64,000 nt of DNA from Galerina marginata (taxonomy: Eukaryota > Basidiomycota > Agaricomycetes > Agaricales > Galerinaceae), in NCBI GenBank assembly GCA_023014335.1, contig JAECYW010000016.1, positions 1,364,001 to 1,428,000 on the forward strand. The letters are read 5' to 3'. A program made the translations under genes and the position numbers. Of this stretch, positions 8,741-23,310 are shown in pieces; position 1 is the stretch's first letter, and each line of letters begins with the position of its first letter. The notes beneath the pieces were generated by a model that worked only from the letters and a program-made list of their open reading frames with translations, did no database searches and had not been told where the DNA came from.

Positions 8741-11700
8741 TGAACATGGTCGCCAGCAATACGTATATCAGCAATTCGACATTCTACTCTGCAGCAGGGA
8801 ACGTAACTACGCACATTGGACAGGAAAAAGATATTATCAATGGTAAATCGCTCTGGTTATCTACATGAAATACAAATTTACTAATTATTGGCGCTCATCG
8901 CGGAATAGAAGTTCGAGAGATTGCTGATTGGTTAACGCCAATTAACTTCAAGAGTATTCACAATGACACGTTCAAGAAGCGTACTCTTGGGACAGGCGTC
9001 CGCTTCCTTCAGAGCAATGAGTTTCAGCGATGGCTTTCGACAAGTTGCGAAACGCTCTGGGTCACTGGAATGCGTGAGTACTGAGCATTTCGCAGACTAC
9101 TCGAGTACTGCCTGATCCCACTTTGAGCAGCAGGAGCTGGAAAGACCATTCTTTCGTGCGTCCCAAGCGGGTTATCATATATTACATCTAATGTCTTAAT
9201 ACTCCTTTTATCCAGATCCATCGTCGTCGATTACCTTCAAACACGTCATTCCTCTTCTCCTCACGTTGCGGTCATTATTTCTTACTGCCGTTATAATACG
9301 CCATATTCGGTGGAAGATCTCCTTTCTTCATTTATTAAACAGTTTCTAGAACGTCATCCTTCTGTCTTTACAGACGTTCAGTCATTCTACAGGGCTCATA
9401 AACAAGATGCAACCCGCCCGAACAGGCGAGATTTGTCTGAGCTATTCCAGAAACTCTGCTCTACCTTCGAGGCGGTGTATCTAACCATCGATGCCCTCGA
9501 TGAGGTTTCCGACGATACCAAGGGTGATATCTTAGGTCTTGTCGCGTCGTTCAGCAGGGCGAATGTTTTTCTTACGTCACGTCCGCTGGACGCTTTCGAA
9601 TATCTGTTGCCGGAAGCGAGATTCCTGCATCTGGACCCTCGAGGCGACATCGAAGTATTCATCTTAAACAAGCTCGAGACCCCGCGCCTTAAAGGAATTT
9701 TGAAAGGGGACGAAGGCCTCATCCGTGAAACCTTGGAGAAGCTGAAGATTAAATCAGAGGGAATGTAAGTGGGCTTATATTATCCTCGGCTTGTAGCTTA
9801 CTTATCATCTACTTTTTTGAGATTCCTGGTAGTCAGCTTGCAGATCGAAATGTTGAAGGGTGCCAATAGCCTGAAGAAGCTCCGTGTAGTTCTGGAGTCA
9901 TTACCTGCCGGGGTAAATGACATGTATAGCTCCACTGTAGTGCGGATCGAATCTGGGGATGACTGCTCCCTTGCGATGCGAGCACTACTCTGGCTGACAT
10001 ATGCAATCCGCCCTTTGAAAATCACCGAACTTCAACATGCCCTAGCTATATCTAATGACACAGGGACCTTTGACATAGAGGACGTCACCGAGAAGAGCTG
10101 GTTGCTTTCAGTTTGCTGCGGGCTCGTTGTCGTCGATCAAGAAACAGAAACTGTCCGCCTTGCCCGTAAGTATACTCAACTGTAGGTAGGTTATATGTAA
10201 ACATGACAAACACTGACATCATCTGACATAGACTATACTGCGCACGATTTCTTAAAAGCACTGACAACTGGCATTTTTACGAGACCACACACATTCATCA
10301 CTGAGTGCTGTATGGCTTACCTCTCAGAAATCAAAAATTTTGGCCAAATATCCTATTACTCCCAGCTATCAAAAATTCTGTACAGCAAAAGCTACCCCTT
10401 GCTTTTGTATGTCTACAAGCATTGGGGCATCCATGCCCGATCTTGTCACAAGGAGAATGGACTACCAACTGCAGTATCAGCACTCTTTCTCGCATATGGT
10501 CTCTATCCTTGGCATGACCCCGCTTTCAAGTATGATACTTCCTTTGACCGCTTTGAACTCCCTCATATTGCAAGTTGCTATGGCCTTTCAGACTTGCTTC
10601 CCCAGATATTGCTGTTTCACAACAAGCCAACTGCAGAAGGAAGACTGCCTCTCCATTTATGTGCAATGTATGGGCAAGATAGAATCATGAAGGCCCTGCT
10701 GGAAACCCACCCTGAGGCCTTGAACATCAAGGACAAGTATGGGGATACGCTGCTTACTCTAGCCTGTCGTAAAAACCACGAATCCGCAGTCAAGCTGCTT
10801 ATCTCCTATGACAACATTGACATCAACTTACCTGCGTACGGCAGGGATACCCCGCTTATTCTCGCCGTGGAAAATGGTAATTTGGCCATTACCCAGCTGC
10901 TCATTGCACACCCAAGCTTAAATCCTAACCATCGTGGGGGCCACTGGCAACGTTTCTCTACAGCACTTGTTCTAGCGTCTCGGAATGGCAATAAGGAGAT
11001 TGTCAGGCTCCTTTTACATCGAGATGGCATTGATATCAATTCTGTTGATCAGAGTGGTATGTCGGCACTTGCTCAAGCTGCTTATCATGGCCACGCTTCT
11101 ATTGTGGAATTACTGATTGCTCGTGACGATATCAACCCAAACAAGCCGGATTTTGGAGGCCTGACCCCACTCCTCCTTGCTGGCGGTAATGTGGCCGTTG
11201 TGAAAGCCCTTCTTTCTTGCAGGAGGGTCAACGTCAACCACAAGGGCCCACTTGAGCAATCAGCGTTGATCAAGGCATCCTATGACGGTCATACAGACGT
11301 AGTCAAGCTCCTCCTCAACCAGGATGATATCGATGTCAACCAAGTGGATTCCAGCAACCGCACAGCACTTGTTCTAGCACTCATGAACAGCAAAGGGTTA
11401 CCAATTGCCAAACTACTCCTTTCATTCCACGGCATAAATGTAAATACTCAGAGCGCTGGGTATGGGTCACCGTATGGCGACACGGCCCTCCTTCGACTTG
11501 CTTCTTTAGCCAATTTTGCTGAAAGTGAGCGCCTTTTTGAGATGCTAATCTCTCGGAGGGAGCTCGATGTCAACCAACAGGACAAATTTGGGAAAACGGC
11601 CCTCATATCCCTCGCTAAGGGAGGACACGAGAAGATGGTCAAGCTCCTTCTCTCACGACACGATATCGAAGTAAACAAGCAAGATTCAGACGGTAATACA

Positions 11701-12033
11701 GCTCTAAGTCATGCTTCCTCATCGGGCAATGTGGAAGTTGTCAAGCTCCTTCTCTCTTGCAGTGACGTTGATGTCAATATACGGAATAAATATGGCGACA
11801 ACGCACTGGTGATTGCTGCTATTGACCATCGCGAAGCAATCATAGAGCTGCTTTTAACCTGCAAAAACCTCGATGCAAGGCAGCGGGGTTCGTTTCGGGA
11901 ATCTGCAGCAGCTCGGACAGCCACGATTCAAGCCAAGATTGAGAAACGACCCTCCAGAGCTCGTTTCTCTCAGCATTGGACGTACAGTTCTCAGCTGTTA
12001 TCAAGAAATGGCCATCCATCTCGCTTCTTCTAG
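8647..12033 (+). CDS. NACHT-ankyrin NLR-type protein with WDR5-derived N terminus
   Basis: Six exons (8647-8842, 8909-9073, 9131-9155, 9216-9764, 9822-10165, 10232-12033) join in frame to 1,026 residues. Residues 1-30 duplicate the start of the neighbouring WDR5 homologue. A short NSTFYSAAGNVTT-type segment typical of mushroom NLRs follows. The NACHT-type NTPase has Walker A GMPGAGKT split by an intron, Walker B VYLTIDALDEV, and a sensor-like VFLTSRP. A winged-helix-like region carries ALLWLTYAIRPLKITELQHAL. From about residue 480 there are roughly eleven ankyrin repeats with units such as GNTALSHASSSGNVEVVKLLL. No recognisable effector domain (HET, patatin, protease) precedes the NACHT. The family is linked to non-self recognition and heterokaryon incompatibility in fungi. 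All key nucleotide-binding motifs are intact, so it is probably functional; ligand and partner are unknown. Confidence 0.88.
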
Positions 12034-12330
12034 TTGGTCTAACACAAGCTAGATTTTTGGGACCTGACAGAACTTATCAGAATTTGAATCTACTGTAGTC
12101 AGAAACATAACCTTTCCGCGGCTCTCTCATGTGTGGTATGTTCTCCGTATCATCATCTTGCCTAGATATCCATGAGACTCGAGAGTCAAGGGCTCCGAGG
12201 AGGTTCATCGTTCATCGTTCAACACCTCCAGCCTCAAGCTTTAATGAGATCATAACCCCGTGGGAATCATTCAAACTCTAATAACAATCACGACGTTGAC
12301 GCGCTCATCGAGCTCGCGACAATCCAAGCC

Positions 12331-13935
<1,605 letters not shown>

Positions 13936-14310
13936 GCAGGAGATCGAGTTATGATCACAAAAATTATCAAGTAGAAAGAATGTTTGTCTTCTATTTCTCG
14001 TAAATTGTATTTATTGTCCCTCGTTGTATACCCAGATGTATTACTAATACTAAAACTAAATGTACATAGAACGTTATCCTATTGTTGTTGTTGTAGAATC
14101 TAACTGGTACTGCAAGACTTGTAAAGTGACAGCAGAGCAAGCAGAATGTGTCCGATCGTATGAAAATTGTATGGAGGGTCTCCTTGCCGGACTAGCCTGG
14201 AGGAGAGACACGAGGGCGAGGGCGAAGGGCGAGGCACGACTGTACCGTACTGTCCTACTTCAGAGGTTCTGCGTGTAGTAGATCTGTAACACCGTTATAT
14301 GAGCACGGAC
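13936..14310. other. Intergenic, convergent 3' ends of WDR5 and TBC genes
   Basis: About 375 bp of AT-richer DNA between two convergent stop codons. It presumably holds both 3' UTRs; no gene is supported. Confidence 0.5.
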
Positions 14311-17300
14311 TCATCCAGCGCTTCCAAGCAACAACATACCGTTCGCAACAGCCTTATCAGCATCCGTCAACCCCGAATCATGAGCCTCAAGGAAAGCATC
14401 GACCTAAAAGAAAAAAGGAAAAGTCAGCGCAAACCCAAAACCCAAAGCCCAAAAAAACCAGAAGGCGCAAAAACCCACCTCATCCATAACCTGATCATCA
14501 TGATCCCGCCCATCCAGCCCCTCATCCTCATCCTCATCCTCCTCATCCTCATCCCGCGCATCATCAATCGCAAACGGCGTGCGCTCCATCAGCGCAGCCG
14601 CATTCACAGCGTGGAACATGGGGATCGCGGAGAGGCTCCCGCTGTCTGGCACTTTCGGGAGGGACTTGTGGGGCTCGAGGGGGGTGTTCACGTTTACGGA
14701 GAGCGTTGATGTTGTTGAGGAGGAGGCGGCCGTGGGGGAGAAGGAGGAGAAGGACCCGGCGGCGGTTGTGCTGCTGGTGGGCGAGGAAGGGGACAAGGAC
14801 CCGGATCCCGAGAGGCTGGCTTTAGAGAGCGATTTGCGCAGGGTGGGTGTGAGCAGGGATTCGCGCGCTTTGGGCTCTTCAAGCTGGGTGTATCGCCCAA
14901 TCGAGGGCTTATTAACGACCTGCAACGGTTCAATCATTTATACGTGGTTCTACGAAAGGAAAGGAAATGAACGGCATACCTGATGTCTCCCAATAGTCTT
15001 CCCGATCTCATCAGTAAACATATTGAACATCTTCTTATTGCTGTCCGTAGCGATCGACGACCAGATGTCGCCCAAGATCCCGCTGTTCGATGCGGGCAGC
15101 TCCATCTCGGGTAGGGGTTGCAGTTTGAAGGATTCGGAGAGGTCGGTTTCGAAGAATGATTCGAGGACTTCGTCGGCGAGGACGACCATGCGGAATCTAA
15201 GATAGGGGATCGTTAGGTTATTGAACAAAAAAAAGGGAAAGGCGGAAAGGTGTTTACGTTGCTAGGTTGAGGTATGGTTGGTTAGATGCTACTGGAGGCG
15301 GTGAGATGGGTGTATTGTCGTTGCTGGCTTCTTCAGGTTTGTTCGTGGGTTGTGGGAGAAGGGCGTCGCCGTACTCGAAGGCGTTGGTCATAAACCGACT
15401 GACAGCGCCGAGGTACGCATCTCCGATTTCGTAACGGAAGATAAACTAGGGAAAATTTTCAGATAATGAAGAGCATGAAAAAGAGAAAACACGAACCAAA
15501 AATGATTCTGATAACGTCAAGACTTCGTCTTTTGTGAGATAACCGTCCTTGTTCTTGTCGTGAAGGTTGAAGAACCATTCAATGTTCTCCATCAGGTCGT
15601 TGAACATGACACCATCCAGGCCAGATACGAGATCCTAGAATTAGAATGCCAGACGCCGATCAGAATGGATAAGGATGGAGTTGTCAGAAACATCTACTTG
15701 GAAAGATAGAGCACCATGACATCCGGTGTCCCAGAAGTAGAATAACCGATCAATAAACTCGTGCTCTGCGACTTCACGGTCAACACGTTGCTATCGATGC
15801 AAGAAAACATAAGCAAGCCGGGCCAAAAATCCAAAGAAGAAAGACACAAACTTGGAACCCATTCCTCACAATCTTCTCATCCCTCGCCCACGAAGCTACC
15901 TCGCTAAGGAACTGCCTAAAAGTCCTCAACCCAATCCTCGTCTCCGGCTTCTCCTCATGCCCCTCCCCAGTCGTGAAGAGCGTCGGCGCCGGCGCAGCAG
16001 TCGGCGGAGGCGGGACGATGCATATGGCCTTATACAACGCATCATACACGAACCCAGCCTGGTCCTTGTTGAACCGCCCGAGACTGCGCAAATTCCGGAT
16101 CGCACCCCGCTTCGCGAACGACTCGATGCTGTGGATGATCTCGCCTCTGAACCGCCGGCGCTCGGAGAGGATAATCTCTTCTGTGATCACGGAGAACTCG
16201 CGGAAGGAGACGAGGAGGAGTTCTTGGAATACTGTGATTGCGCGGGCGCGGGGGTCGGTGGAGTTGGGGTGGGCTGATTCGCCGAGGGAGGCGAAGTAGT
16301 CTCGCATTAAGCTGAAATAAGATGTTATTGGCTTTCCAAGAGGTCTGAAAAGGAACCTACTTGAGGAATCCTCCGTCATCTTGAATTTGAAGAAGCTGTT
16401 CGCCATTTATCTTGAGTATAGCTATATCAACCGTTTAAGGCATGAACAGGAAACCATCTAGTATAAAACGAACCTAGACTGGTGGAGAGGTCAACGACAA
16501 TTTCTAAAGATGAACATTTACGACATACCCGACTTGGAACAAAACTTTTGGACCCATACATAGGAAACAATCGACAATTCGGAAAGCAAATACCATCGGC
16601 ATGCTATTGATATATCTGCAAAACTTATCTTAACGTTTTCGAACATATGGACCATCAGTTGACTCACAAACTCAAAAACCATGGGAGAGATGCTACTGAG
16701 AGTTGGACATCGACCAGTTGGAAGTGGTCATGAATGATAGGAAGGTATCTCTGAACGAGGGATTCGAAAACCCGTTGGTCGAGAAGGGTTCCATGCATTG
16801 ACGGCCTTTCGGATAAGCAATTAGGTAGCTGAAGGAGACACTGAACGGAGGACTCACGCGTAATAACCCGGAAGCAAGCGTCCACAAAGGACCTCGAGTA
16901 ACCAAAAGGCTTGCTCTTCCGACATATATCTAAATGAGAATGAGAAAGTGTAAGTGATTACGATGTTACAGCATTGGATCTCACATCAGAATCGCAGCTG
17001 CGAGGATATTCATTGCCTGTTACCGGAAAACGAGCCTCAGCTTATGCGATGATAGTTAACATAGATTTTGACCTGACAATAGCCCAACTCTGGATTCATG
17101 TACGAATAAGCCCGCAACACACGTCGAAGAGCATTGATCCCCTCTTCCGATTGGTATCCAGCGTATTCCGGCAAACTTCGATGTAGATCCTTCTCTATAT
17201 CGTCCGTACTCGTACTAGTTGTACCCTTGTTCTCCTCGAGTAGACGTTCGTAGTATCCTGGATTTGAGAACCGAAGGAAGATGGATCCTGAGAGTGTCTC

Positions 17301-18274
17301 CCACATCTCTCCTCGTAACCGGTTGGGAAGACCGACTTGGACAAGACGCGTACATTGCGGGTAACGAAGGAGGGTCAAACTGCGTCCATGGTCTGTAGAT
17401 TATTTAGTTCCATCGACAATATTTCAAAGACGAAACTCACTCCGTAGGTATGTCGTCCACAACTTTATCTTCGAAGCTTCACGTAGTCTGGCAAAAGTTA
17501 TAAGCCAAAAGATACTGGCAAATTCAAAATGTCGACGTACTTCTTCGGGTCTCCCGGAAATTTAAACTTTAGCCCAAGTCCTCCATGATAACTAACTTCT
17601 TGTGTCCTCCCGTCTTTTTCGTCAGCGATCAGGCTCCCATCTTCTCGTTCATTGTCTGCGGCATTGGAAGAATCCGAAACTAGCACTTCAGAGTAGCATG
17701 TCTTGACAAAACTCTTGACTAGTTTCATCTGACCGCGTTGTAGTTCGACTTTCAGAGCGTCGCGGAGGAGCGAACAGAAAAGGTCTGCCGTTGGGCGCAG
17801 AGATGTTAATTGTACGATCTAACTTCCGATGTTAATATGGTAGAATATCAGAGACGCGACGCGTTTGACTGACGATCTTCATCCCGTGCCAAGTCAGAAG
17901 GCTTAACGCATAGACTCCAGCGCGTGCATTCAGTCGTTCGACCCGGCGAATAGTCGACAGGGGTATCGTGAAACGTACAGATTTCTTGTCCAGGGATGAA
18001 AATGCTAGATAAGGAGGCATAATGTGCAACTTTCCAGCCTGTCGATGACGCAGACTAAGATCAGTGACAACGACAGCGACAACTTGGAGCGCACGTAAGA
18101 GTCCTCATCTTCTCCAAGACTAAGAACAGCATTAATGTCCATTTTATCCTGCCCATCGTGCTTCTCATCTCCATCTTCCGACGGTTCCAAGGCTGGAAGA
18201 GAGAAGAATATTTGTGTCAGCTGTTCCTTGGTGGGCTCCTTGAAGTGACGAAGAGCTGTTGAGATGGTAGCCAT
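14311..18274 (-). CDS. TBC-domain Rab GTPase-activating protein, Gyp2/Mdr1 (TBC1D9)-like
   Basis: A multi-exon minus-strand gene (a dozen or more exons; boundaries approximate). The start is [15 protein letters not shown] at 18274. A GRAM-type region follows ([33 protein letters not shown]). The TBC domain begins [17 protein letters not shown]. It has the arginine finger in [14 protein letters not shown] and the glutamine finger in [12 protein letters not shown], each split by introns. [23 protein letters not shown] and the catalytic-core tail follow. The C-terminal part carries an EF-hand-like segment ([19 protein letters not shown]) and an acidic, Ser-rich end. The last intron (14404-14478) leads to a final exon ending [18 protein letters not shown]-hand order defines the Gyp2/TBC1D8-9 group, which stimulates GTP hydrolysis by Ypt/Rab proteins on endomembranes. 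Both catalytic fingers are present. Confidence 0.88.
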
Positions 18275-19356
18275 GGTTAAGCACCCGTTTCACCCGATAA
18301 GTATCGGAATTCAAGCCAAGTACGCTTTCCCTCAGTTGATTAGTGAAAGTAAGTGAAATGCAGAGGAAGGAGGCTTGTGGTGGATGTCGATGAAGAGTGA
18401 ACCAAAGCCAAAGCGCGCGGCTTGATGCATCCGCGCGTGACCTTGATTGGGCTTTCCTTCTTCCACCAAAGCACCCACTTGCTTACCTCTTTGACCAATT
18501 TCCATACAACAGCAGGTTTAGCCTAGAGGCTATCAGCGGACACGAACTTGGGCACTTTCTCTCCCTTCAGGTTATGACTCCGGGGTCTTTTACCACTTAA
18601 CGACGCTCTCTGACTTCAAGTTGTTCCTGGGCCAACCAATATTCTCCACCAAGCAGAGGGAATGGCATTCCCCACAACGAAGGCCGTCTGGCTCGTAAAC
18701 TTGCCCATCTAGCAGATGGGTTTGCAGGGATCTTGGGACGGCTCTTGTTTATTTGCAATTTATCGCCGGACGTCTCTTGAACTTGAATTAAGTTGCTCGC
18801 ACTTGCCTTCAGCAGCGTCCGCCGGCGCGGCCCTCATATAGGACATGAGGGTAGCCCAGTTTATGCCCTCGTACTACCGTCATCGGGATTTGATACGAGC
18901 AGAGGACACTTGAAATGGGTCTGGACATATTGTTGAAAGACAATTTTCGCTAATCGCCCCTACTGCTCTCAGTGAATGTGGTCGACCTTGGTATGCTGGC
19001 TGCTGGTCATTATCCACAACTACTTTGGTACCAATGGCCATGTATAATGTTCATCGATTATACTTATTGAAGGTGATATTTGGCCTGGTTAAGCCCTTCC
19101 TCTTCGTCGGGTGGACGTTGCAGACAATTGAATGACGGAGACGACAAAACGCCATCATTGTCGTCCCAACTAGTGAGGACGTCTCCGCAACATACGTTTT
19201 GGGTATCATACAACTTGAAAGGCGTGGTTAGTCCGAAGCGAAACCACAGAAGTCGAGTAGCCGCTGTCCACTGCGAGGCAGTGGAGGACATCGACGAAGA
19301 TAAGCTTGTGAATGCAGCTGAAGGCATGCCAATCCAGCGAGCGGTCGTCTTAAGAC
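18275..19356. other. Intergenic between TBC gene and large DNA element
   Basis: About 1.1 kb. The first few hundred bases are the promoter of the minus-strand TBC gene. The rest shows no supported gene; short open frames (for example near 19064-19327) lack family features. It ends at the TTA target-site duplication of the mobile element. Confidence 0.45.
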
Positions 19357-19359
19357 TTA

Positions 19360-20270
19360 CACTGCTGGCACGGGACTATTTCAAAGTAGCTAAAATCCGA
19401 GTAAAATAGTATCTAGCTTGTTAAAATTTCAGACGCTTTTTCTTCTCCGTGAAATGTCCATAAAATGTCAAGTGTTTCGGCAGGTAAGGGATACAAAAAG
19501 GAAAATACACATTGTCAATTTTAGGCAGGGTAAAATATTTCATTTGACACAAGTCTATTTCTACGTGAGATTCTCCTTAAATTTTTCATTCTGTTGAAAT
19601 TTTTGGCCGACACATATTTCAAATTTCCCTTGATAAGAAAAGAAAACAAAAGACAAAGTTGATACATTTTTTTCAATATGATAAAATGCAAACTTTATCC
19701 AAAAAAATTAGATTGTCTAAAATATTTCTTAAATGTAAGACTGTACGGAAAAGAAAATGTATCGCCCCGCGTGTACCCCACCAATCGGGTAGTGGAGACA
19801 GTCGACAAGTAGTGCACACACACGGAAACTCTGGCAGCGCCAGCCCCCACACTCCCCTTGTGCACTCGTAATGTGCAGTCACAATCGCCACGGCCAAAAC
19901 AAAGCGTGAGAGTGAGGGCGGGTGTTGCGAACGACGAAAGCAGCCGAGAGCGAAGTATGGACGAATTTTTGGAGGTTGAACTGGTCATGCAATTGACGGG
20001 TAGACCACGACACAGGGGGGTTTAAATAGCATAAATACGTTGGAATTTGGAGTAAAAAAGCGAAAGGAAGTGGAGTGGAAGTGGACAATAAAAATTCGAA
20101 TAAGGAAATGAAAATGCATTGAAATGAGTCAGAGAGTTGGGGAGAGGTGAAAGAGAACAAAGAATGAAGAACTTAACAATAAGAAACAGGGTTCGTGAGT
20201 GAAGCGACTGTCTTAACGCTGTAAAATAAATTACAGTGCGAGTTTGAGGCGATTTGTCAAGGCGACGCGA
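19360..20270 (+). repeat. Left terminal inverted repeat (~0.9 kb)
   Basis: Matches the reverse complement of 25350-26245 with an estimated 90% or more identity over nearly the whole length. The match includes the outermost 60 bp, a block around GATACAAAAAGGAAAATACA, a TTTAAATAG region, and an inner edge at AAAATAAATTACAGTG. A minus-strand frame inside it (starting MTSSTSKNSS) recurs in the right arm. That frame is short and is probably not a gene. Confidence 0.85.
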
Positions 20271-20615
20271 GATGGGGGAATGGTTTTATCCGTCGTCAGC
20301 TTAGCTGAGTCGTTTTCGAAATGGGCTCCGGTAGAACGCAATCCACTGAGGCCACTAAGCCAGCCCAAAACGCATGAAACACGGGACGCGCCTAACATGT
20401 GCAGTCGGTAGAATCTGAGGATAGAGCGCACAGAGATTCCCGACGCATATCGCCCTCGGCCAAGCCGCCGTCTACGTCCTCTACAGGCAGCCCAAAGACC
20501 TCAGCGCCGGCGTGCCCTTCCAACATCATCCCACCGGTTCTCGAATTCCTGCAGTCATCAACGTAGACGTCGTTGCCGCTGCACCCCCTCTTCGTCGCGA
20601 ACCTTTCCAAGTAAA

Positions 20616-20662
20616 CAGGTGAGGGACAGTTCATATTGAATCTTCAAACCCTTGCTCACCTG
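20616..20662. repeat. Hairpin module in element interior, copy 1
   Basis: Arms CAGGTGAG and CTCACCTG enclose a loop containing TCATATTGAATCTTCAAA. The same module (stem GGTGAG/CTCACC, loop with TTTGAAGA..AATATG.ACT or a variant) recurs at 24426-24468 and 24846-24886 in inverted orientation. It is a repeated structural motif of the element. Confidence 0.6.
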
Positions 20663-20749
20663 CTTTCCAGTCAATCGAACTCGCGGACTTCCCGCAGCCT
20701 ATCGCCGTCGTCCGCAGCCCATCGTTATCCCGCCCCCCTCGTTCGTTCG

Positions 20750-21330
20750 TTTGGTTTGGAGCCGCGAAAGGGACGTGGGTGCACGCTCGAAGAGGAGCAC
20801 TACGACAAGTGCGGGTGTTAGCTACGCGGCCCAGACTAGATGTCAGGGAGGGAGAGGACTCACCAGAGCATGCACCCCCCGTGTGCGACGACCCAGTCGT
20901 CGTCGTCGTCTTTGTACTCCCCTTCATCCCTCTCTTCTCGTCATCATCCCCGCAGCCCGTCGTTACCCCCACCCCCCTCCTCTTGCTCGGTTGTTCGCTC
21001 TGTTTGGAGCCGCGGAAGAGATGTGGGTGTGGGCTCAAAGATGAGCACTGCGAGATGTGTGGGCGGGTGTTAACTACGCGGCCCACGCAAGAAGAGGGGA
21101 GGGGGAGGACGTACCTTCACGGTCGTACACACCCTCCGCGTGCGAAGACTTATTCGACCTTCGTACTTCCTTGCCCTCGTCCTCCTCCTTCTCGTATTCG
21201 CAGCCATCGCCGTCGTTCGTTTCGCGGAGTGACGTGGGCGTTGGATTGCAGGAGGGAGGCATGCGGGACGAGGGCCGCAGACAGAGGCGAAGGCGAAGGC
21301 GACGGGGCAGGCGCAGAGTTGGAGCGGAAG
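20750..21330 (+). repeat. Direct ~250-bp modules in GC-rich interior
   Basis: Two closely similar units begin at about 20752 and 21002, sharing GTTTGGAGCCGCG, GACGTGGGTG or a variant, GAGCACT.CGA and TA.CTACGCGGCCCA. A weaker third unit begins near 21219. A related inverted unit lies at about 24095-24170. Several open frames overlap on both strands because of GC-rich simple sequence; none looks like a real protein. Confidence 0.55.
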
Positions 21331-22148
21331 GCCGAAGAGGAAGGCGCAGGAGGAGAGGCGAAGAGCGGGGGTTGTCAGAACCGGCGCGGGTAATGAGAGA
21401 AATGGAATACATACCTGCCTTCGGTTAGGGAGTACTCGCACATCTCTCTCGACGTCGGACGAGCGCCGGTGCTGCTCTCGCCCAAGTCGGCCTGGAATGG
21501 TGGAGGGGGAGGAGGAGAGGAAGAGGGGGGGGGGGCGATCAGCTTCCCAAGTTCCCGCGGCGCCGACATGGAGGTTGGGACGGGCTTACCTTGCTCGACT
21601 TGCGTATCAGGCCCTGTCTCCTTCTCTCTCGTAAATGTCGTTGCAGCCGCGGCTGCACCAGAAGGAATAGAACTGTGGGCATCGTTAAGCTTGGTGGGTC
21701 TTTCATATCGTCAATTGTTAATCGTGCGCTTACCTCTTCGATTTTCGGTCTCTTTTCAACGTTACGACGCCTGGAATGAAACAAACCCGAATCAATGTGA
21801 CGTCAAGGTAAAGGTAAAAGTTGGATGTCAAACAATACAATAACTTGGGAACAATAGCGAGCAAAGGATTGGGGAAGGGATAAAACCGGTTGTCAGATTA
21901 GCAGGGTCGTTTCCAATATGGCCTCTGGTAACACGCGATCCGCTTTATCATGCACAAAATGCACGATTTCTGCATTCGGTGCAGGATAAAGTGGATTGTT
22001 GCACAGCACCGTGCAGTCGGCAAAATGTGCCGTTTGCGTGTGCAGAGAGTTGCAGTGCATATAAATGTAGTCATCCAAAGACGCAGGATTCCTATAGCAT
22101 TCCAGAAACAGTAGGATACTTGATGTTGAGTTCTGAGGACAGGGAGGA

Positions 22149-22186
22149 TTCTAAACCGTGCATTGGGAAACCAGGGCACGGTCAGA
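22149..22186 (+). repeat. Inverted match to 25037-25071 within the element
   Basis: The run AACCGTGCATTGGGAAACCA and its flanks occur here. The reverse complement occurs at about 25037-25071, just inside the right arm. This suggests the left arm once extended further and was interrupted by extra modules. Confidence 0.55.
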
Positions 22187-23039
22187 GAAGACAATAATAG
22201 TGAGCCGATCAAGAGAGGGTGGGATACTCTGAGTTCGAACTGAAGTGGATGACGAAGTCAAACAATCACAAATATAATTCAGGGCTATCGCCAACAATTG
22301 CCAACGCACTTGGGCACTTTCCACTCGACAATCATCCCCTCCTTCAGGACCTGTCGGCGATCCTCTCAAGCCATCTTAACATCCCAACAGATGCTTTATA
22401 AATCGAGTTAGTAAGTTGTGACAGTGAAGACCGTGACAACCTTTTACATTTCACTAGATTCGTATTACATAGAACTTTACAAGTATGTAGGAAATTTCCC
22501 TGTAACCTCATATACTGAAAATTGTGACTGTCCGATTGCGTTGAAGGTGGTATTTCCAGTTCCGGCGCTTGTCTTCTGTCAAAGCAAAGCCGTTTCCCAC
22601 GACCATTTCCCGAAATCATGCATGAAAAGTCTTGCGCGGAAACTGCAGCAACTCGTTTGAGGTGAACACTCAGAGAGAGAGTTGATAAGAGTCGCATATA
22701 CGACCGCCGAAAATTGTTTTCGAAATGTTAAATTTAATATTCCAAGTTCAATCAATGCACCTATAACTTATTTTTGGTGTAAGCTTTTCTGCCGGCTCAA
22801 GCACGTGTACGTTTACTTCCCGGTGTGCGCAAGCTTAAGGTTAGCGCAAGCGCATGCAGGTTCTGCGCAAGCATTCATTAATATTCATTGCCAGGCTTTG
22901 TCATGCCGGAGGTCAGCCAATATCCATCGGTATACTATCGGCACGACGGCAGTCAGTGGAAATTACCCCCAATCTCCATTGGAGTTTGGTGGCAGCCACC
23001 AACCTCTCCAGCTCCGCGTATATTACTGGATCGCATTTC

Positions 23040-23310
23040 ACATCGCCCCGACAGATCGCCTGAAAATCCCACTGTAATTTATTTTAGAGTCAAGACGGTC
23101 ATTTCACCCTCCCGAACCTTTTTCTTATTGTTCAGTTCATAATTCATCATTCTCTCTCTGAGTCTTTCACCTCTCCCCAACTTTCTGAATCATTTCAATG
23201 CATTTTCGTTTCCTTATTCGATTTTTTTATTCTCCACTTCTCTCCTTCTTTCGCATTTTTACTTCAAATTCCAACATATTTATACTATTTAAAACCTCCT
23301 GTATTGTCAT
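23040..23310 (+). repeat. Third, diverged copy of the inner part of the terminal repeat
   Basis: This stretch resembles 25370-25600: ATCGCC..GACAG..CGCCT, CCCACTGTAATTTATTT, TTTCAATGCATTTTC.TTTCCTTATTCGA and a TATTTAAA.CC block. It is in the same orientation as the right arm but more diverged. It indicates an older nested or partially duplicated arm inside the element. Confidence 0.65.

Noticed and set aside
19879..20160. Repeated short frame (starting MTSSTSKNSS / MFSFTSPQLS) present in both terminal arms
   Set aside because: It is conserved because the arms are duplicates, not because of coding constraint. It is short, Ser-rich and without family features.
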